Shown: positions 56,787 to 58,529 of the stretch, one piece after another
Position numbering within the stretch: the first letter of the stretch is position 1
Layout: each line of letters begins with the position of its first letter
From: Bacteroidales bacterium
Lineage (GTDB): Bacteria; Bacteroidota; Bacteroidia; Bacteroidales; UBA1402
NCBI GenBank assembly: GCA_028709215.1
Contig: JAQVXI010000009.1
Span: 1-58,529, forward strand
Length of the DNA: 58,529 bases
Direction: 5' to 3'
Notes under the pieces: generated by a model
The model's database searches: none
Told to the model about the DNA's origin: nothing
The model's input: only the letters and a program-made list of their open reading frames with translations
Made by a program: the position numbers and the translations under genes

Positions 56787-56794
56787 CAAAGATA
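56787..56794 (-). promoter_or_regulatory. -7 box of the LytS/LytTR/CstA operon (TATCTTTG)
   Basis: Exact consensus on the minus strand (CAAAGATA on plus). It lies 12 bp from the opposing -7 box of the B3/4 gene, so the two promoters are almost back to back. Confidence 0.6.
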
Positions 56795-56806
56795 CACTCA
56801 AATTTG

Positions 56807-56814
56807 TATATTTG
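56807..56814 (+). promoter_or_regulatory. -7 box of the B3/4-domain gene (TATATTTG)
   Basis: Exact consensus; a TTTG lies 23 bp upstream. The predicted start near 56820 leaves about 19 nt, including a full Shine-Dalgarno AGGAGG at 56826-56831. Confidence 0.55.
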
Positions 56815-56838
56815 TTTTCCAAAACAGGAGGATGATCG

Positions 56839-57486
56839 ATGAAGGTGCATATTTTATCGGAGTTGGCACATGTAGCCCCCAACTATCAAACACGGATTCT
56901 TACCGGTTCTGTATTGAATCAACCCACCAGTGATGCCTTGTGGGCAGAAATAAACATTCAAATCCAAATACTTCGCAAGTATTGGGATGTTGATTCCATA
57001 AAGAAATGGGATCCTGTCTTTGCCATGCGTCAATTGTACAAGCGTCTGGGCAAAGATCCCAACCGATACCGCCCATCCTCAGAAGCATTGATGCGTCGTA
57101 TCTTGCTGGGAAAAGATTTGTATCGCATCAACACGTTGGTTGATTTGGTCAATCTACTTTCCGTTCAAACCGGTTTTTGCATCGGAGCCTTTGATTTAGA
57201 TCGCATTGTTGGTACCCAAATCGATCTGGGTGTGGGACGTTCGGGAGAGCCCTTTGAAGCCATTGGGCGAGGCTCGTTGAATGTCGAAGGTTTGCCGGTT
57301 TATCGGGATGCATTTGCTGCCATTGGCTCACCCACAAGCGACGTGGTTCGTACAAGTATTCAACTCGAGACGAGGCGTTTGTTGTTGGTGTTGCATTCGG
57401 CTGAGGGTGACCAGGGGTTGGATGAAGCCTTAGAAGAAGCGAGGCGATTGCTGTGTACGTATGCTGGGTTTCGTGCGATGGAATAG
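56839..57486 (+). CDS. B3/4 (tRNA-binding/editing-like) domain protein
   Basis: A 215-residue protein. The C-terminal two thirds (PVFAMRQLYKRLGKDPNRYRP-type start, then SSEALMRRIL and LVDLVNLLSVQTGFCIGAFD) match the B3/4 domain of phenylalanyl-tRNA synthetase beta chain, which edits mischarged tRNA. It occurs here as a stand-alone protein of uncertain role. A start at 56832 belongs to a different frame. AGGAGG seven bases before ATG 56839 fixes the start, a clear Shine-Dalgarno being unusual in this group. It is divergent from the LytS operon and convergent with the heat shock gene. Confidence 0.85.
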   Translation: MKVHILSELAHVAPNYQTRILTGSVLNQPTSDALWAEINIQIQILRKYWDVDSIKKWDPVFAMRQLYKRLGKDPNRYRPSSEALMRRILLGKDLYRINTLVDLVNLLSVQTGFCIGAFDLDRIVGTQIDLGVGRSGEPFEAIGRGSLNVEGLPVYRDAFAAIGSPTSDVVRTSIQLETRRLLLVLHSAEGDQGLDEALEEARRLLCTYAGFRAME

Positions 57487-57814
57487 ATGAAAGTCACTCG
57501 CTTCGCTCGTGAATTGGAAGAATGTGTAACTCGCTTACGTTCGTTCATGTGTCGCCTGCGGCGAATGAAAGAAGCAACGACGGGCGCAATGCGCGCACGC
57601 ACGGAGGTCGGTGATGTGTGTTTAGCAGATACTGTGCGTTCGTGCGTGCGCTGTGTGGCGACAAAGTCGCCGCACGCTGGCCTTGCCAGCTGCATTGCGC
57701 CCGTCGTTGGAGTCGTTGCGCCCCCAAACCGGCTGTATTATTAACTCGCCCGGTAGGGAAGGGAGCAACACATTCTTATGATTTTATTCGCGTCAGTGAG
57801 ACGGTTGTATGTGG
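57487..57814. other. 328-bp non-coding region rich in inverted repeats
   Basis: Between the convergent B3/4 and Hsp20 genes. The left part (57494-57546) has two similar 19-20-base units (TCACTCGCTTCGCTCGTGA and a variant). A small hairpin follows (TCGCC-TGC-GGCGA, 57552-57564, with outer TTCAT/ATGAA). The middle holds the four-way-junction element. The right part (57710-57814) has a repeat of GTCGTTG and otherwise nothing clear. An 85-codon open frame (57487-57744) crosses all this but is Cys/Arg-rich and not protein-like. Confidence 0.75.
57575..57709. repeat. Nested perfect inverted repeats forming a predicted four-way junction (MITE-like or structured RNA)
   Basis: Closing stem of 18 perfect bp: 57575-57592 with 57692-57709. 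Inside it, without gap, arm A: 11 perfect bp (57593-57603 with 57641-57651, plus a G-T and an A-T pair) with a loop of about 33 nt. One base later, arm B: 10 bp with one G-T pair (57653-57662 with 57666-57675) and loop AAA. Directly after it, arm C: 6 perfect bp (57676-57681 with 57685-57690) and loop CTT. One T then joins the closing stem. All arms therefore meet at a junction with only two unpaired bases. Both strands can form it. It could be a non-autonomous transposable element, a structured RNA or a transcription stop between convergent genes; there is no T tract on either side. G+C is higher than in the neighbours. Confidence 0.8.
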
Positions 57815-58252
57815 TTACAACACGTCAATTTTTCTGGCCGGTTTCTCTTTTGCGGATTCTTTTTTGGGAATAACCACATGGAGTACACCTTTGTCGTATT
57901 TGGCGGAAATACCTTCGCTATCTACGGTATTGGGTAAGTGGAACGAGCGACAGAAGGATTGGTAACTGAATTCACGACGGGTGAATTGTTGTCCTTCTTT
58001 TGTTTCATTTTCTACATTCTTCTCAGAACAGATGGTCAGTGTTTCGTTGTCGAGTTCCAACTTGAAGTCCTCCTTCTCAAAACCGGGAGCAGCCAGTTCG
58101 ACTTCAAACGTGTCGCTGCCTTCTTTAATGTTGACCGATGGCAACGTTGTGTGCGTGTCCGAGTAGTGTTTATTGGCCCAATCAAAAAGATCATAGTCAA
58201 ATAAACGGTCAAACAAACTCGGGAAATTGTTTTGATACTTCATGAGTGCCAT
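57815..58252 (-). CDS. Small heat shock protein, Hsp20 family
   Basis: A 145-residue ATP-independent chaperone that holds unfolding proteins. The alpha-crystallin domain spans about residues 40-135: LPSVNIKEGSDTFEVELAAPGF, then FSYQSFCRSFHLP and DKGVLHVVIPKK. The N-terminal MALMKYQNNFPSLFDRLFD is typical of Bacteroidota members. GGAGG eight bases before the ATG at 58252 supports this start; an upstream ATG at 58267 overlaps that site. No consensus -7 box was found upstream (58268-58362), so stress control by another factor is possible. Confidence 0.94.
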   Translation of the reverse strand: MALMKYQNNFPSLFDRLFDYDLFDWANKHYSDTHTTLPSVNIKEGSDTFEVELAAPGFEKEDFKLELDNETLTICSEKNVENETKEGQQFTRREFSYQSFCRSFHLPNTVDSEGISAKYDKGVLHVVIPKKESAKEKPARKIDVL

Positions 58253-58362
58253 AGTTAAATCCTCCATTTTTTAGTTTGACATATGGTTTAAATACAATAT
58301 GCTAACTGCAAAAAATGTGCCATATTTTTGTCGTGACAAATTGACAGATTTGAGGGAAAGGC

Positions 58363-58399
58363 AAAAAAAAAGGCTAGGAGATAAATCTCTAAGCCTTTA
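58363..58399 (-). terminator. Intrinsic terminator after tRNA-Lys
   Basis: On the minus strand, AAAGGCT-TA-GAGAT pairs with ATCTC-CT-AGCCTTT (two mismatches in the middle, two-base loop), followed by further T (nine in a row). It lies 3 bp after the tRNA CCA end. Confidence 0.75.
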
Positions 58400-58402
58400 T
58401 TT

Positions 58403-58478
58403 TGGTGATCCGCCTGGGGTTCGAACCCAGGACCCCAACATTAAAAGTGTTGTGCTCTACCAGCTGAGCTAGCGAATC
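58403..58478 (-). tRNA. tRNA-Lys (anticodon TTT), CCA encoded
   Basis: Reading the minus strand, the acceptor stem GATTCGC pairs with GCGGATC (one G-T pair). The D arm is GCTCAGCTGGTAGAGC and the anticodon stem CAACA/TGTTG with loop CTTTTAA. The T arm is CTGGGTTCGAACCCCAG. The discriminator is A and CCA is encoded (58405-58403). Anticodon TTT at 58445-58443 reads lysine codons. Confidence 0.95.
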
Positions 58479-58507
58479 GAACCTTGTTTGCTTCTGAAAA
58501 GCGAGTG

Positions 58508-58515
58508 CAAAGATA
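58508..58515 (-). promoter_or_regulatory. -7 box for tRNA-Lys (TATCTTTG)
   Basis: Exact consensus on the minus strand, about 30 bp before the tRNA 5' end. The -33 position would fall outside the window. Confidence 0.6.
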
Positions 58516-58529
58516 GTATCTCTGTTGTA

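Noticed and set aside
57575..57709. Integron attC site
   Set aside because: The ends lack RYYYAAC and GTTRRRY, the stems are perfect rather than bulged, and no integrase or cassette is nearby.
57487..57744. 85-codon open frame through the repeat region
   Set aside because: Runs through perfect inverted repeats, is Cys/Arg/Val-rich, and has no ribosome site or promoter. Its codons are dictated by the repeat.

Overview
This is a chromosomal segment from a member of the Bacteroidota, most likely order Bacteroidales. Several signs agree: promoters of the form TTTG-N19/21-TAnnTTTG, almost no Shine-Dalgarno sequences, two giant hybrid two-component regulators (HTCS), a type III glutamine synthetase, diaminopimelate synthesis through DapL, pyruvate:ferredoxin oxidoreductase (anaerobic metabolism), and a lipoprotein with an acidic surface-export-like signal. 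I cannot name the genus. There are no insertion sequences, phage genes, CRISPR arrays or rRNA genes.

Layout. 1-6003: start of a UvrD/AddA-type helicase gene (cut by the window edge) behind a cation/proton antiporter on the minus strand, then topB and an AAA/DUF4143 ATPase with an altered Walker B motif on the plus strand. 6042-9578: pyruvate:ferredoxin oxidoreductase. 9643-15713: secreted GH43 glycosidase plus an HTCS regulator. 15969-26338: dapF-dapL, type III glutamine synthetase, gltB-gltD. 26439-35293: pectin block with a CE8 pectinesterase, a second HTCS, a GH28 polygalacturonase lipoprotein and an OPT transporter. 35307-43321: membrane-anchored AraC regulator, small lipoprotein, guaA, gapA, adenine deaminase, miaA and a Crp/Fnr regulator. 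43474-51425: tightly packed run purU-hisH-hisA-hisF-hisIE-ftsE-like-lysC-lysA-glycosyltransferase. 56775-51399 (minus): LytS kinase, LytTR regulator, a secreted Met/Gly-rich protein, a CstA-family transporter and a MATE exporter. 56839-58529: a B3/4-domain protein, a striking structured repeat, a small heat shock protein and tRNA-Lys.

How the parts fit. DapL, DapF, LysC and LysA give diaminopimelate and lysine. Glutamine synthetase III and GltBD make the ammonium assimilation pair. CE8, GH28 and GH43 would de-esterify and cut pectin and trim side chains, each set next to an HTCS sensor, but no SusC/SusD pair lies in the window. The LytS/LytTR-CstA cluster resembles the known pyruvate-sensing LytS/LytTR plus CstA-family arrangement of enterobacteria.

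The most unusual object is a 135-bp element at 57575-57709. Nested perfect inverted repeats predict a compact four-way junction, with an 18-bp closing stem and three arms and almost no unpaired bases at the junction. It lies between two convergent genes and does not look coding.
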